DNA of 7,451 nucleotides from Verrucomicrobiales bacterium (GTDB lineage Bacteria > Verrucomicrobiota > Verrucomicrobiia > Verrucomicrobiales > V1-33): positions 1 through 7,451 of the forward strand of contig JAQGPD010000006.1 in NCBI GenBank assembly GCA_028293305.1. Reading direction: 5' to 3'. A program made the translations under genes and the position numbers. A model generated the notes under the pieces. The model made no database searches, was not told the origin of the DNA, and saw nothing but the letters and a program-made list of their open reading frames with translations. Below are positions 6,614-7,451 of this stretch, piece by piece (positions within the stretch are counted from its first letter, which is position 1; each line of letters begins with the position of its first letter).

Positions 6614-6685
6614 GGAAATTGAGAAATTAGGAAATTAGGAAATTAGGAAATTAAAAAATTAAGAAATTATGAAATTTGGAAATGG
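6614..6685. repeat. Octanucleotide tandem repeat, nine units, consensus GGAAATTA
   Basis: Nine consecutive 8-base units fill this stretch without a break in phase. On the plus strand they are GGAAATTG, AGAAATTA, three perfect GGAAATTA copies (6630-6653), AAAAATTA, AGAAATTA, TGAAATTT and GGAAATGG. The central copies are identical and the outer ones degenerate, the pattern expected when slippage keeps the middle homogeneous. On the coding strand the unit reads TAATTTCC. The array is strongly A/T-rich compared with the GC-rich flanks and occupies most of the DUF1800-DUF1501 spacer. It could change length by slippage and could act as an unstructured leader for the DUF1501 gene. Confidence 0.95.
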
Positions 6686-6707
6686 GGTCCTATTTTAAGG
6701 TCGTTAA

Positions 6708-7451
6708 TTATCGTTGGACGGCGAATTCCGGGCATAGGGAAATCAGATAGAGTGCTTCGGCCAGGCGGCTCATTTTCTCGGCGTCCGAGGTGGCGGGGAA
6801 GGTGTTGAGATACTCCACCAACAGGGTGCGCAGGCGCGGGGTCATTTGGCCGGGGAGGAGCATGGTGGCCAGATGATCGACCAGGTTGCCGGCGTTGGCA
6901 GCCATGGCCCGTTCCGCGGTGAGGTCCAGTTTGATCTCCCTCTTGATAGGATCCGGATAGAGGTAGCCCTGACCATAACTTAGGGGAGTGGTGGTGTTGG
7001 CATTGTTCCGGCGCGTTAGGTCGTAGAACCAGTTTGCGGTGGTGATGGCGCTGGTTTCGCTGGTGATTTGGAATTCCGGACCATAGAGCCCGGCGTTGCC
7101 GGTGGCTCCCAGGAAGACGTAGTCGGGTTCATAGAAATTGAATACCGTCGGCGAGCGCAGCGGGCCTTGTTGGAAGGTGCCGCGGGTGTCGCCCATTTCC
7201 CAGACGTGGCGGAAGTCATTTCCCCGGGCACTCAGCGTGAACTTCACGGCGTCGGTTCCCAGATTGGTGACGACGGCGGTTTGTTGATAGGCGCGGGTGG
7301 CGGAGAAATTGCCGCCGTTGGTGGCTCCGGGCGTGGTGCTGCCGCCGGGAGTGCCGGGGGCGTCCAGCCGGGCCGTGGTCAGGATCAGATAGGCGTTGTT
7401 CAGCTCCGCCGGTGTGTCGGCTTGCGGCGCGCGGGTGAGGGGGATGCCATT
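6708..7451 (-). CDS. DUF1800 domain-containing protein, C-terminal part (5' end beyond the window)
   Basis: The last 247 residues of a DUF1800 protein are visible; the frame stays open to the right edge, so the true start lies outside. An internal GTG at 7247 could be mistaken for a start, but the 68 codons before it are open and continue the protein ('TPAELNNAYLIL', 'FSATRAYQQTAVVTN'), so it is internal. The diagnostic family block is 'GPLRSPTVFNFYEPDYVF' (visible residues 96-113), followed by 'GPEFQITSETSAITTANWFYDL'-like sequence (about 125-146) and a helical C-terminus ending 'EALYLISLCPEFAVQR', typical of DUF1800. A Gly/Pro/Thr-rich linker (visible residues about 31-44) precedes this region. 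The biochemical role of the family is unknown; it is repeatedly found directly upstream of DUF1501 genes, as here, which suggests a shared exported complex or process. The gene ends with TAA, then the octamer array begins within 25 bases. Confidence 0.9.
   Translation of the reverse strand, partial: NGIPLTRAPQADTPAELNNAYLILTTARLDAPGTPGGSTTPGATNGGNFSATRAYQQTAVVTNLGTDAVKFTLSARGNDFRHVWEMGDTRGTFQQGPLRSPTVFNFYEPDYVFLGATGNAGLYGPEFQITSETSAITTANWFYDLTRRNNANTTTPLSYGQGYLYPDPIKREIKLDLTAERAMAANAGNLVDHLATMLLPGQMTPRLRTLLVEYLNTFPATSDAEKMSRLAEALYLISLCPEFAVQR

Noticed and set aside
6614..6685. A CRISPR array or DNA-replication iteron array
   Set aside because: The units are 8 bases with no spacers, and there is no cas or replication initiator gene nearby; a simple tandem repeat is sufficient.
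6708..7247. A short complete gene starting at GTG 7247
   Set aside because: The frame stays open and protein-like for 68 codons upstream to the window edge, so this GTG is an internal valine of the DUF1800 protein.

Overview
This window looks like GC-rich bacterial chromosome, most plausibly from the Verrucomicrobiota or a close relative in the PVC group. The grounds are the adjacent DUF1800 and DUF1501 genes, a pairing most typical of planctomycetes and verrucomicrobia; the lack of Shine-Dalgarno sequences at any of the five visible starts; and the overall codon style. The placement is an inference from gene content only.

All six genes lie on the minus strand, so they are transcribed from high to low coordinates. 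From the right edge: (1) the C-terminal 247 residues of a DUF1800 protein (7451-6708); (2) a 112-base spacer with nine copies of an A/T-rich 8-base tandem repeat; (3) a complete Tat-exported DUF1501 protein (6595-5060); (4) an MBL-fold hydrolase of the YycJ/WalJ type (4992-4087); (5) a LuxR-type regulator with an N-terminal Cache-like sensor but no membrane segment (3994-2939); (6) a periplasmic glucan protein of the OpgG/MdoG family with a signal peptide (2826-1240); (7) a GT4 glycosyltransferase (1198-1), cut by the left edge. No stretch longer than about 112 bases lacks a gene, and I found no RNA gene, insertion sequence, CRISPR array or convincing intrinsic terminator.

Two functional groups can be proposed. 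DUF1800 and DUF1501 probably form one unit of exported proteins of unknown biochemical role. The regulator, OpgG and GT4 genes are consecutive and co-directional (gaps of 112 and 41 bases) and may form a sensor-controlled envelope-glucan module. OpgG normally works with the membrane glucosyltransferase OpgH, which is not in this window; a GT4 enzyme sits next to it instead. The MBL hydrolase between the groups is probably an independent housekeeping gene.

The points most worth a second look are the soluble Cache-LuxR architecture, the OpgG/GT4 pairing without OpgH, the octamer repeat array just upstream of the DUF1501 start, and C-rich leaders placed where ribosome binding sites would be expected at three starts. 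None proves a new system; the Cache-LuxR/OpgG/GT4 cluster is the best candidate.
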